DNA of 64,000 bases, taken from NCBI GenBank assembly GCA_029962745.1, contig CM057171.1:20764209-20828208 (forward strand). The letters run 5' to 3'. Shown one piece after another: positions 1 through 14,616 of this stretch. Position 1 is the first letter of the stretch. Each line of letters starts with the position of its first letter. The notes under the pieces were generated by a model. The model worked only from the letters and a program-made list of their open reading frames with translations, searched no databases and had not been told where the DNA came from. Made by a program: the position numbers and the translations under genes. The DNA is from Echinometra lucunter. Taxonomy: Eukaryota; Echinodermata; Echinoidea; Camarodonta; Echinometridae.

Positions 1-3000
1 CATTATACTTATTATTATTATTACTATTGTTATAATAATTTACAATATTATAAAAATGATATTGATGGTGATAGTGATTATTATCCTAATAAATTTAATT
101 ACAATACATGATGACAAAAGAAATCACTAGAAAATGGATGAGGTGGAAATGATGAAACATTGAATAGATGACTAAAATACAGAAAATGAAAGAAAACTCA
201 TAGCTCAGGGTCATTATTTAAAAAGAAATGGTACAAAATAAGAGAAAAGTAATATTTACCTGGCAAGTACAATCCAAGCAATCTTCAGTCCATTTTGAAT
301 TATGTTCCATTAATTCACCATTGACATCACATCCTTTCACACACTGACAAGATTCTAACTCATCAATCCTAGCCTCAGCAACTTGAAACTATTAGAAAAC
401 AAACAAAACAGGGAAAACTGATAAAAGTTAGCTTCCATTAATTGCCACTATTATGAGGTGATACAAAGTTTTGTACTGTGTATAATAACTTTAGGTATTC
501 AAATGATGCTAGTAAATCCAGTTCCCTTTACAAAAAACAAAAACAAAAACAAAAAAAAATCCGCCATTTTCCAAACTGTACTTTTGAGCTCAACTAAATG
601 TATTATTATGCATTGATAGATATTAATCATGGTTTTATTTTCCCTCATTTGCAGTATTTCATATTCATTCTTTTTCAGTATGTAAAAATATTTTAAAAGC
701 ATAGATTACCAAATAATAAAAAGAGCAAAATTACAACAAATTTTGGCATTTGCAGCATAATCATATTTCCGTAAAGATAAAACTCTGTATGTTATAAACT
801 AAAACTGAAACTGAAACTCCGTAAATTAATGCCAAATAAATCAAAACAATTACGATTCACCCCATTAAACTCTTCAGAAATTTCAAGGACATAAAACCAA
901 TTCTGTTTTTCAATGGTTTCTCTTGAAATATGATTTTCATACCAAAACCTGATAATAACTTCTACGAATACAGATAGCTGAATCAAAGTGAAACTTAGTC
1001 ACGCAATGTAAAAAACATACTTGTTACATGGATGTTCTTTTTAACATTCTAAACACAAACACTTCCTCATTGTAACAGTGTCCAGGTATACCACTCATAG
1101 CTTGCATGTAAACATATTTAAGTTTTATAAAAATCCATTTCCTTTGCTTTTGATTAACAATCAAAACATAAAATCACTATTTTCCAAGTATATGAGTATG
1201 AGTGAATTCACCTTGGTACTGTATTTGTTGATTGTTTAAAACAAAGAAAAAAAAACTAGATTGATAAATTTATAGTTCCTAGTACACTGACTGACGCAAA
1301 TGACAATTGTGGTTTCCTCTATGGCTCCATTAAGTGCAAAGTTACACATTTCTTTCCTGTGAGTCTCTTCTTCCATGTCTGCATGGCCTTCATGGTATTG
1401 TGGTCTAGTGGATATGTTACCAGACTATATGAACCTCAAGGGTTCAAACCCTTGGTGCAGTTCCAAAGTTCTTTGTCAAGATATTATCGGGTAAGCTAAA
1501 TTTGTCACACTTGACCCAGATGAGTTCAATGGGTACCTGGCAGGAATTAATCCCTAAAAACACTTTCAGAGTGGTATGGTAACCAGGTCTGATGGTAACA
1601 GCTTGACTCATGTTGGAATAATAATAGAGTGTCAGGAGTGGTAAATTCACATGTATGAATACTGGAAGTGTTCCTAAAATGGTGATTTACATGATGGGGG
1701 CTTATCAAGAAATGGCACAATCCCCCCCCCCTCCCCTCTCCTCCTGTTCATCTACTGGAATTGGACTTTTTATTCACTTTCAGAATTAATAGGATCAATA
1801 TCAACTCACTGGACATGAATGAGTCCTGGACATGTTCCTAAAAGACTAAAAGGGTGATGACATACAGGAGTTTTGACAAGAAGGGAGTACAAGTACCCCC
1901 CCCCCCCCCAACGTACAAGTACCCCCCCCCCCCCATACCCTCTTCCTCCTGTTCATCTCCTGGAATTGTACTATATGTTCACTCTCCTTGTACCAGTAAT
2001 ACTAATGATTACTAACTCCTAGTCATGAATGAATCCTGGACCTGTTCCTAAAATGACGATATCAAGGGGTTTTGCCCAGCTAAGAAGGGGGCAGAAGTTC
2101 CCCCTCCCCCTCTCTCCTGGGACTGTTTTTCATTCTCCTGGTACCATCAATAGTAACAATTTAGCCTTCATTGTATCAACTCACTGGCAATGAATAAATC
2201 CTGGAAATATTCCTAAATTTGTGTCGTTATGAAGGTCAACATCATACAAAAGTGCATGACCTTCAGTGTTATCAAAACGGATGGAAATCCTCTCTAACAG
2301 CTGATCAAATTCATTGACATCCTATTCATTATACATGTATTATGATGAATCATCAAGGTGAATTCTCTGCCAAAAATCAATGAAATTCTTATTTACATGA
2401 AATTTATAGAGAGCACTTACAGAAATGTACTTTTCATGTTCATGACTGAAAAAATATTTTCAATTAGAGCATCTTTTCTATTGACAAACACCTACATAGA
2501 AGGCATATTATGCATAAATATTCTTCTTCCTTATCTCTCTTTATTTCCCTTACTCCCCCTTGCCTCCTATCTTCTCCATTTTATTCTCAGCTCTTACTGG
2601 TTTTTGTTCCCCTACTTCTCTTTCACTCTCATCTTTTCCCCAATTTATTAACCCATTTGTGACAGGAATTATTTATAGCCTAATTTGATCACCTTTTATT
2701 CTTCAAATTGGCAAAACCAACTTTTTTATTTTATTGCTACATTTTTCTTATAAAACATCATGTATCTGAAATGAATATAAATTGACAGAAATTATGATGA
2801 GAAGTCAAAAAGTTGCCAATTTGCAGGGGAAAACGGTGATTTCAAACTTTCTATCACATTGCCAATTTAAGGATTTTAATGTTTATTTTCCTTTAAAAAA
2901 TTTTCAGCATCAAACAACGAATATTGATGCAACCAAAATGGGGACAGTTTGTGTAGAATCTTTTGCTCTTTTTGCTGATGTATTTGGTATGATTTTTAGG

Positions 3001-3911
3001 GCTCTGCATCAAAAGTTTTTAGGCCAAACCACATAATGTGGACCCTCTGTCATGAATGGGATAAAAGAGAATGCAATCCAGGCATCAGTGTGCTCTTAGT
3101 GAATGGAGATGACCAAGAAGAGTAAACAGTGAAAGCTTGAACAAAATCGGACAATCTGTTCAAAAGTTATGAGTTTTGAAAGTTTCAGTAAATCCCTATT
3201 CCAGGGACCCTTGAGTTGGCAACTTTGCCAGCATCTGTGATGCCATCGTGGACAACTCTCCATTCACTTTGTGTATAAATCTTTAAAAAAATTAATATTT
3301 AAGAAATTTCAAGTCAGGAATCAACATAATTCTTCCCAAAATGCTTGTAGAATTGATGTAGACGTGTCATACTCAAACAACAAATCAAACAAATTTCTAT
3401 TTTTTCTTGAAAATAGAGAAAATGTGAAATTCTGTGTACGAAATGAATGGAGAGTTGTCCACAATGACATCACAGATGCTGGTGGAGTTGCCAACTCAAG
3501 GATCCCCATAATAAGGATTTATTTAAATTTTCAAATTTCATAACTCTTGAACAGATTGTCCGATTTTGCTCAAACTTTCACTGTTCACTCTTCTTGTTCT
3601 TCCTCATTCACTGGAAGCACACTGATGTCTGGGTTGCATTCTCCTTTAAATTCAATATAGAGTTTTCATATAAGAATGTTTATTATGTTGGCAGAATATC
3701 ATTTCATTTTGTCAATATCTAAATACTATTTGTGTATTCTATTTCAGCTCAGTTGTTTGACTGTGATTATGGAATGGTCAATGGAACCTTTCAATTCAGT
3801 CTCATTTTTAAAAACCTGAAAGTTGATTTTAACTTTTGATTTTTTTTTCTTTCCTTTATCCATCGATTCGTAACACTATTTGCCTATGTGCAGGAAGTGG
3901 GGAGGGATATA

Positions 3912-3945
<34 letters not shown>

Positions 3946-6900
3946 CGACTGATTGATTTTATTTCTGCATTCAAATTATATACAATACAAATATACATGT
4001 TTACATAGGTAATACATAAAAGATCAATAACAATATAGTCGTAATAAAAAGAATAAAAACAAATATAAAACAAAACATTATACTTTTCATTACACAGAAT
4101 ATGCAATTCAAAGAACACAGGAGACCGCCATCATGAGCTGTTAGGCTTGATATTGATGGCAGCCTCGTAAAATAAGTTTTGTGACATAAATCGTTCAGTA
4201 TTGATCAAGTGGGTGCTATGCAAGTGTGGGTGTAGATGCAGTAGACAGCAGTTGAGTAAAAGAAAGGTCCATCCCCCCTCCCCCACCAAACCCGAGACCA
4301 ATGAGTTGTCTCCTTCCCATAGGCATGATAAAGGAGCCATCATGCTCCCATAGGCAATACCAACACGTACAGCAAGACATATTGCCCTCTTAATTCTTAT
4401 TTTCAAGAAATGTGCCTGCATGGCCCTTTATGAAATCCTGAATCTGTCCGCATCCTCTACATCCCACTTTCTCTTCTTTTCACCTCAGTTCTCCTCTTCT
4501 TTTTATTTTGTCCCCATTTTTGTTTCTAGATATTTTGTTTCAGTTTTGTTTCTTTGTCACTATTATTCTTTATCTCCCATCATAATCTCTTATCTCACAT
4601 CTATCGCCTACACACAAAAAGTAACAAAACTAAAGCACTTCATTGATTTACATGTACAGAACAATAAGAGCTTAGTACATAGTGTACATGTAGGTCTATT
4701 CAGAAACTCTATAGAAAATGAGTCTCCAATTTTTCTGTAAATTAATAAAGTGCTCTGTTCTCCTTTTTTATTTTTTTTCTCCCTCATATTTGTTTCTACA
4801 TATTCTCTGTTTCAGTTTTGTTTCATTGTCACTATTATTCTTTGTCTCCACAACAAAAGGGATCTCGCATTACCCCTCAAGTCTCTACTGAATATAAATC
4901 AAAATCATACAATCATAAAAACATCATATCAGCCGTATCTTCATACAGATTAATTAAGACAAATCCATTCCCATGAGTATCCCATCATAATCTATTATAA
5001 CATATACAGTACCTCACCATAAAGCTTATTGCCTACACACAAAAAGTAACAAAACTAAAGCACTTATTTACAGAACAAGAGCTTAGGAGTACACTGTATA
5101 GGTCTATTCAGAAATTCCAGAGAAAGAGTCTCTAAATCAGCTTTTTCAACACTTCAGTCTTTCCTTTATTTATGCTGTTAAATCTCTAATTGTTCTGTAA
5201 ATTATCTAGTGCTCTGTTCTCCTTCCTTTTTATATTTTTTGCTCTCTCATCTTTGTTTCTGGATATTCTCTGTTTTAGTTCTGTTTCATTGTCACTATTA
5301 TTTTTTGTCTCCACAACAAAAGGGACCTCCAATCATCCCTCAAGTCTCTACTGAATATAAATCAAAATCATACAATCAGAAAAACATCATGTCAGTCCTA
5401 TCTTCATACAGATTAATTAAGACAAATTTATTCCTATGAGTATCCCATCATAATCTATTTTACGATACACTTCAACATAATGTTTATCGCCTACACACAA
5501 AAAGTAACAAAGCTAACGCACTTTATTAATCAACAGAACAAGAGCTTAGCAGTTTACTGTATACATGTAGGTCTATTCAGAAACTCTGTAGAGAATGGGT
5601 CTCTAAACCAGCTTTGTCAATACTTAAAATCTTTCCTTTGCTTTATGCTGTACACCAAACTCTTCATGAATTAATTTTCATGATAAAAATGTTTTAATAA
5701 AAATATTCTCATAAAAGTGGACATGGTTATATTTCAAGCACTGTAGTGTATACAGTACTAGAGACTAGTGGTAGATTATAGGTCTACATAAACACAAAAA
5801 AATGAGTATCTCGAAAACTCTTTCAACTAGTGACTACTTTCAACACTTCAATCTATCTTTTGTGTATACATGCTCTTAAACAACCACTTCATTATCTATA
5901 TCAAAACTACCCTCAGAAAATATTCGCATAAAAATACTCTCATAAAAGTGCAATATATCCTGGTATATGTCAGTAATGATGGGATGGAATAGAAATTGAA
6001 AGTGATCCCCCCCCCTCTCTTTCTCCCTCTCTCTCTCTATCTCTGTCCTTCTCCTTGACCCTCAAAGGGTCAAGAGCTTTGACCAACCATTCATTTTAAT
6101 TCAGCCTTCCATTCATCTGACGTAAGCTTCCTAATAAACAATAGATGCTTCCTGACCAGATAGAGTTTAATTATTCTCAAAACATGCATACATGTACATG
6201 TATGTCACCTCTGATAGCCTCTTATAGCACATATTCCTGCTTCAATGCACACACACACACATACGTACATACCCTCCCGTGCCATAAGTATTGCAACATA
6301 GCTAAATTGTTTATATATTTTTTAGTATAAGCCTTTCTGTATTTTGTGATTTTTTGTTCATAACCATTGAATGCTGTCGACCATTTGTGCATATCTTAAA
6401 GGGGAAAAATTGTCCTTTGCTGTCCTGAGAGCAGTAGATATCCTGATCCAGTCATGTCTGAAACAATGGAGAAGACAATAGACCAAAGGAGACAAATGCC
6501 CATATTAGGAGGTGGGAGTTATCAGTGAACAAGATTATGATACTCCCCCTTCATTTTTCTCCCCAACCTGTTTATAAGGACACTTTTCGCAAGGAAATAA
6601 TGCCCATGATGTATCCAGAAAAGAGCGGAAGAAAATTACCACACCCACAGAAGTCAGATTTCTGTTGGCCCTTGCCAAGCCGTTGCCAAGTAGGATGCAC
6701 GCCACAATCATTATTTTGAGAAATATAATAAGTTTGTGAAAAATTTGCTTATGGAAGCAAATTTTGGTATATTCACCACACTGCAATCAGCGTATTATTA
6801 ACACATTTATTATATTTCGCTGGATAATGATTTTGGCGTGCATCTTCCTTGGCAACGGCTTGGCAATGGAAAACAGAAATCTATCTTCTCTGGGTGTGCT

Positions 6901-8473
6901 TATTTTCCTTCGCTCTTTTCTGGATACATTATGGGCAAAATTTCCTTGCAAATAGAGTATACAAACCTTATAAACAGGTTGGGAGATATATTAAGGGGGA
7001 GTATCATGATTTCGTTCACCGATAACTCCCACCTCCCAAGAATAACATTTGTTTCCTTTGGTCTCTTGTCTTCTCCATTGTTTTAGACATGACCAGGTCA
7101 AGATATTTTCTGCTCTCAGGAAAGAAAAGGACAATTTCTCTCTTTCAAGATATTCACAAATGGTTGAAAAAATTAAAAGGTTATTATCGAAAAAAATCAC
7201 AAATTGCAGAAAGGCTTATAACTCACAAATGTGTAAGCAATTTAGCTATGTTGCAATACTTATGGCACGGGAGGGTATGAAATCCTGATATATTGCACCC
7301 TTCTAAATTGAACCATTAAGTATGAGAAACAGAACCATTATAATATGACACTACATTTTTAAAAATAGCAGGCACCAGGTATGATTTCCTCATGAGTAAA
7401 CATACATGTACATGTACTAAGAGTCTTAAGAGAACAATATTGGTATCAAAAGATAATGCTACAGTGTAGCAATGAGTGGAATATTTGTGACATTTCTGAT
7501 TAGAGTCTCTGACCAATTTGAGATAACTGTAAGGTTTCTTAAAGCATACCTGATGCTGATACAAATTATATGTGCTGCAGAAGCAATATCTACATTCTTA
7601 ACCCGTTGACTACTGAATTCCCATTTTTCCAATAGGTTTAATACAGGGCCCATCCGATTTCAGCAGACAATGGCTTAAAAATGCACCTAAAAATATGATA
7701 TATCAAGAGGGCTTCAGTTATCATTACTGCTGAATGCAGACTGTAGAGCATTGCAATGTATTGGCTTTACTGCCTTCAAATGTCACAAACAAAATGAATC
7801 TTTCAGATGGGCATTTTTTGCCTTCAAATGTCACAACCAAATGGTGTTATGAGACCTACCTTGAGTTCCATCTGATGTAGCTGGTTTTCTAGTCTTGTTA
7901 TAGTCTCAACCATGGTATGATATTCAGCACATGTAGGACATGATCTACCCATGTAAGGACACTGAGCAATAAAGCCTTGAGCAGAGGCTATCAGCTTCAC
8001 ATCTTGTAATGCTCCCTAAAAATGGAGATTAAAATAATAAAGAGAAGCGATTAGTTGAGGAGTAATATTAGTTGCTGATGTAGATACATACACTGTATTA
8101 GATGTAGAAGTAATATTGGGAGTAACAATGAAGGTATTAGAAACATAGCAGTAGTAGTAACATTACTTTAGCAGGAAATACCAGTACTAGAAGTAGTAAA
8201 AACATATGTATATGACAAAATATGATGAGTTCAATGATATAGTGCTCTTACACATGAGTGGTTTCACAGTGCTTCACAACGTTAAAAAAATAAGCAGTAA
8301 GAAGAAAGAAACACAGCAGCAGTAGTACACCTGTAAGACCTGTAGTCATCATTGTCCTTGTTGTCATAGTAGTACAAGGAGAAGAACCAGTAAATGAAGT
8401 AGTAGAAGTAACAGTGGCAATAAAAGTAGGAGCAGTGTTAAGGATAGTAGCTGCAGAAGTAGTATCATTTAGG

Positions 8474-8515
<42 letters not shown>

Positions 8516-11500
8516 TGGTTTGGCGTCACCTGTGCCTGGGAGGCGAAAAGCGAACTGAACTGTAACCCCCAGGTCTCTCCTCCCAACTCTCCTCCCAAGA
8601 AGTAGCAGAAGTATTATTAACAGAAACATCCCAGACAAACCCAGACCTGCCAACCATGCAAGTTAAAGGCATTGGCTAACTTTGTGAGTAGCTGATTTAA
8701 AAAATTCTCAAACTAAGATGAAACATGTGTATGAGTACTTGTATTTGTACTCAAAAACCCTGAAACCAACCATAATTTGGAATGAAAAAGTGTAAGTTAG
8801 ATGCAAATGGCGATTTTATTTTACTTTGTCTCACGAGACAATCACTAAGAGGACCACTTTACTTGAATTTGAAAATGCCGTCATGTGCCTCCCCCCAGCG
8901 TGATCCGCCAATACACACAGTACGGTAAGGTGAGTCATACGCGCATGCGCACTCCTAATGTCTATTCTGTGCAACCGACCCTCGTATATTTTTCAAACAT
9001 TGGTTCACATTTTTGAGATATTTAAAAATACTTCCTGTGGATATTATACTTTGAAACTTTCAGACTGGTATTTCTACACTATAACCCTTATGTTTATCCC
9101 ATTTTCAAATAACAAAACAAGATTTTTTAAAATCATAACAATGTTAACCAATGTCTTTAAGAAAAAGGGACAATTAATTAAGAACTGTCAAAAACAGGGA
9201 CATTCCAGAATTTCCCATACATTACTATCAACAGATTTTTAGGAACACAGGGTCATAACAGGTGAAAATTGCTCTTTCCTTTTTTCCAAAATAGAGACTG
9301 TCCCTATTCAACAGGGACAGTCAGGTATGCAAACCATCTGTATTACATACCTTGAAGAACGTTCTATCTGATCTCTGTCCAACAAAAACTTTTAATCCTG
9401 GTTTATCAAAGTCAAGATCTGGTATTCTGATCTGTCTGGTTGTGTTCTCCTTACAGTCTACCGATAGTTTGAGTTGTGACCCACTGACAGTGACTGCTAG
9501 CTTATACCACTGTTCAGCCTTGAAGGGGTACGGGATGGACTCCGTCTGGACTTGACCGTTGTGGGTGTAGTAGAAACGGAATTCATGGTTCCTTGTACTG
9601 GCAAATACTTCCATGTACCTAAAATCATATCATCACAAACAAAGTTTAAAATCAAGTTCAATTTATTTCACCATAAAAAGCAAACATATAGAAGTGTACA
9701 TATTAATAAATCAAAATTTACATTAAAGCAAAATGTGGTTGGGACCAGAAAAATGCAAAAAGCTTATAAAGCATGGCCTCAAAAGTTAGAATGAAAATAA
9801 ACCACACGATCACTTAAAATATGATGTATACATATCAATAAATAACAATTTACAATAAAGCAAAATATGGTTGAGACCACAAAAGAGCAAAAAACTTATA
9901 AAGCATGGCCCCAAATATTATAATGAAAATAAACTACATGATCACTTAAATATATGAAAAATGAAACAACACATTCACCACATAAACAGATAAGCTAAGA
10001 CAAAGAAAGGTACATACATGTATTTGTAATGATAGAACTCCAAATTGAAAACATTCCCTGTATCATAAAACTTCAGAAATCTTTATTTTGTATTTGATTT
10101 TTTTATACCTGCATTTTCAATTTATTTCACAATACAAAGCAAACATATTACAAAAGAAGTATACATATTAATAAATCAAAATTTACATTAAAGCAACATA
10201 TGGTTGGGGACCACAAAAGAGAAAAAAGCTTATAAAACATGGCCGAAAATAAACTACATAATCACTTAAAATACGAAAAATGAAACAACACATTCACCAC
10301 ATACACAAACAAGCAAAGACAAAGTACTGTACATATTTGTACTGATAGAACTCCAAATTGCAAACATTCCCTGGAACGTAAAACTTTAGTCATCTATATT
10401 TTGCATTATTCTTTTATACCTGCAGAATTAAATATACATACCTCTTTTGTGGTTCTCTCTCTCTTTCTTTCTATGTCTTTTTCTCTCTCCTTATGAATGT
10501 GTGTATCTATGTCTCTCTTTCTCATTCACACTCATACAGTGGAAACTTGGTATAAAGAGATCTGATATACATGTAACAATATTCCTGATATAACAAGGTA
10601 GTATTCCGGTCCCAGCTCTTTTATATTCCATTGTTTTTTAATCCTAATATAACAAGATTCCTGCTATAACAAGGTAATTTTGATGGTCCAAAGGACCTTG
10701 TTATACTGAGTTTCCACTGTACCTCTATATAAAACCCTACAGCCAGACCTCATGAAAAAAACACCTCTTTAGCTTTTTGTCTTTGTGTTAACATGTATTT
10801 CATCATACATCATTTTCTCCATGACACACCGCATCGTAGAAATATTTGTCTACATCATATTCATGATTCAGAAAATGCATCTATGTTTGCATCCCTTGAT
10901 AAAAACTTCACATTCACAAAGAAGCAAAGGGTCTAGTTACATCATCAGCTATAAATAGCTCAAACTCATCCACTGAGAGTGATGCTGCTTCCATGGAAAC
11001 AGATGAGTAAGAATACTCAGAGCGTGATTCATAGATTGCCTGACAATTAATAACAGAGGATGACAAGTCACTTCAAAAGGACAGTATTACGATGAGTACT
11101 GGATAATTAGCCGTTTCCTACCATTATAAAACACTGTGCCAACTAAACTGTGGGGTACAATTTTCACAAGGAACCTATATAGAGCAATGTATGAATGCAT
11201 TATTAATTCATCCTCTTATGTACTGTGGGCAGCAAATCCTAGCAAAGAATAAATAGGTTGAACAATGTGCTTACACAAACAAATGCCATGTTTTTCTTCC
11301 TGAAATATAACCCAGTAGGCCAGTACTTTCATTTTTAAAAATTTTATTCCCATGAAAGTTATAGGAATTAAATAATGTATCAAAAGCAGAATAAAATCAA
11401 CCTACGATACTTAATGGTTCAAAAAATTATTGATACAGAGTTAAGGGATTAATGAAAAGATCAAGGCATGCAGCACTATTACAGAAAATCTCCTGGGCCC

Positions 11501-14500
11501 TTACAGATAATTTCACTTTGTGTATACGACACTCACATCAAGCATTAACAGCTGCCTACATGCACTGCAGGCCTCCAAAACAGGAATGCTTATGAGAGTA
11601 TCAAATTACCTTCTCATCTTAAAGCCACAGTATTCTTGTTCCATTCTCTTACTTAAACAATACTAGCAAAAGGGAAATTTAATTAACAATATTATAATTT
11701 ATTTCTTGAGTTTTATTCTTTTTCAAAAAATCTCATCCTCATTCAACATTTAGGAGTCAAACTCATCTCAAAATATTATGTATAAATGGTTTCATGACGT
11801 CTGCTCTGACGACAATTGCTCCCATGGAAAATATGCATGTTAAGTAAAGCATAAAACCTAACCCCAAACCTATAAACACAAACCTTGACTTATCCTCACA
11901 TCATTATGAACCTGTAACCCCTATCAAAACTGTAACCCTAACCTCATGCCTTCGGAGATATTAAAACAGGAGCAATTATCGCAGGAGCAAATGTTGCGTC
12001 ACTGTACAAATACTTTAATAGATATGTTTGTTTGTTTGCTTTCTGTAATATCAAAATACAATGGGGGTGGGGGGGAGGGGGCTGCATTTCATATTTTCAT
12101 TTACATGATATGCACATAGAACATAACACCATCCCATCTAGTTTGCAGGCACAATTCTGGTCAGTCAAAACTAGTCAGTCAACTAGTCAGAAAATGACAA
12201 AGCTACATGTAGGCTCTACACAAGGCTTTAAGGAATAGTGCTAATGTAAGTATCAAAATAGGGTCTGTGACTCTGTGTCTGGAGACTACCCCATACATAA
12301 GATATCACAGCAGTAGAGAAATATCTGCCTTCATTCTACAAAGTAGTCTACTGACCCAATTGTAATTATCCCTTCATTAGGGAAGCTACATGTAATTAAC
12401 TCACATAACAGTCAGGATATCACAACTAAACTCAAGGTGATTAATACAGTGATAATCAGATCAGATACAAATGGAAGCAGATACTGTAGCTGAACCAACT
12501 GTTTATCATGCAATTCATCTGTTCAGAGCCAGAAGGGCATTAACACATATCACTTTATACAGTCTTAATGCCCTTCTGGCTCCAAACAGACGAATTAAAT
12601 ATAGTACAATCCTGTACAGGACACAGGACCATATTTGTAAGGGATATAAAATGCACTGATATATAAAAAAATAGTGTACTTTTAATTCCTTAAAGAAGAA
12701 TGGAGTAATTAAATTGACTAACTTCATTACAATATTTTCTTCACATTTTTTGTTTGTCAGATATAATGTGAAATATGAAAAAAAACATCAACCAATAGTA
12801 ATGATATTCATAATAAATTTACCTTTTTTAACCACATATGAATACAGATCAATTGTTTTCTGCCAACAGCAGTACACATCATGTTCACAGTTACTGTAAA
12901 CATTCTTACCACAATAATGTCAACCTTAAATTTGCTATGAACAGCATATCTGTTGTGGAGATGGCAAATTGAAGGTTGACATTATTCTTACCACGATAAT
13001 GTCAACCTTAATTTGCCATCTCCGCAACAGATATGCTGTTCATAGCCAACTTATCATAATCAATCTACAGTCACAGATATAACTCTACCATTGTACACAG
13101 TACAAACCACAGTAAACTTACCATATTCTACCCACAGTAAAAGACATATAAATGTCTTTATTGATACACAGTAAGAACCACAGTAAACTTACCATATTCT
13201 ACCCACTACAAAAAACATACTACTACTTTAATACTGAATCACAGTATAAACCGCACTAATTTTACCATATTCTACCCACATGATAACATTGTCTGTATTG
13301 ATTCACTGTATGAACCACAGTAAAGTTACTATATTCTATCCATAGTAAACTTACCGTATTCTACCCACAGTAAACTTAACGTATTCCACCCACAGTAAAC
13401 TTAACGTATTCTACCCACGGTAATAACCATGATAAAATAGTCTTTATTGATACACTGTACGAACCACAGCAAACTCACCATATTCTACCCACAGTAAACT
13501 TAACGTATTCTACCCACGGTAATAAACATGATAAAACAGTCTTTACTGATACACTGTACAAACCACAGTAAACTTACCGTATTCTACCCACAGTAAACTT
13601 AACGTATCCTACCCACAGTAAACTTGCCAGATTCTACCCACGGTAATAAACATGATAAAATAGTCTTTACTGATACACTGTACGAACCACAGCAAACTTA
13701 CCATATTCTATCTACAGTAATAGACATGATATTGTCTTTATTGACACATGGTACGAACCACAGTAAACTTACCTTATTCTACCAACAGTTATGGACATGA
13801 TGCTACCACTGTTTCTTTTCTTCTGTTTCACAGTAGCAATGACAGTGAATTCAGGAACTCTCCCTGATAGGAGATTCTTTAACTTCTGATATGTCTCCTC
13901 GTTAGCTTCAATAGTCCTTGTTTCACCTATTACAAGATAAACAATGAAATTGAAGAAAGAAAAGAAAATTTTCAGTTCAATCAATTAGTAAAACACTGAT
14001 ATAATTCATGTTTGGGTGTGTGGGGGTATGACTCATATCCAAATTGTAACGCCTCATTCAGATATCAAATGGGAAATCCCTGCAGAAAGGCCCCATATTT
14101 CATTAGTGTTCACACATATTCCATTCAATGGTACACATACACACAAATAAAAACATGGGGGTTTACCGTGGGGTTTTTCTGCTTTATGTGAACAAGTCTT
14201 TAAAGTTTAAAGCCTCCTTCTCTCCAAATCAATCTTAAATTTTTCATCTGTTCTTGTTGTACTTGCTGACTTTCTTTTTAAACATCATGCCACCAATCTT
14301 TGCAGACTCTTCACCTGTGGTTAATGATTTTCAGGGAACACAGTATCATCCTGAAAGAAATCACTCAAATGACTCAATATCAACTTTAACATGTAAGAGA
14401 ATTTCTATTCCTAGGCTGCATGTATCTTTCTCCTTTCTCTCTCCCTCTCTCTCCCCTTTCTCTCTCTCTCTCTCTCTCTCTAAAAACACCCTATATTTTC

Positions 14501-14575
14501 CAATTGTTTATTTTTCTTTCTCCTCAGCTTTCTCTATCCCATTCCCTATTTCTCTCAATTTATTTCTCCCTCCTT

Positions 14576-14616
<41 letters not shown>

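Larger units (their letters stand above)
389..7859. other. NELL intron 5: repeat-filled
   Basis: This 7.5-kb intron holds a SINE, several tandem repeats, a TTAA-type MITE, two foldbacks and a LINE tail, each listed separately. In 389-1384, 5695-6267 and 7280-7859 I see no gene or recognisable element beyond short AT-rich repeats and a C-tract followed by CT-rich sequence near 6007. Confidence 0.6.

Noticed and set aside
1394..1460. tRNA gene
   Set aside because: Only A- and B-box-like blocks are present, there is no cloverleaf pairing, and a SINE body follows. The same applies at 36083, 41322 and 44020.
6525..7288. Similar peptides on both strands (LGNGLA, FRSFLDT)
   Set aside because: Explained by the inverted arms of the foldback. 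There are no codon features and frames are broken between arms.
13091..13772. CRISPR-like array
   Set aside because: Regular repeats with spacers, but this is a eukaryotic intron and the unit derives from the neighbouring exon/donor junction.
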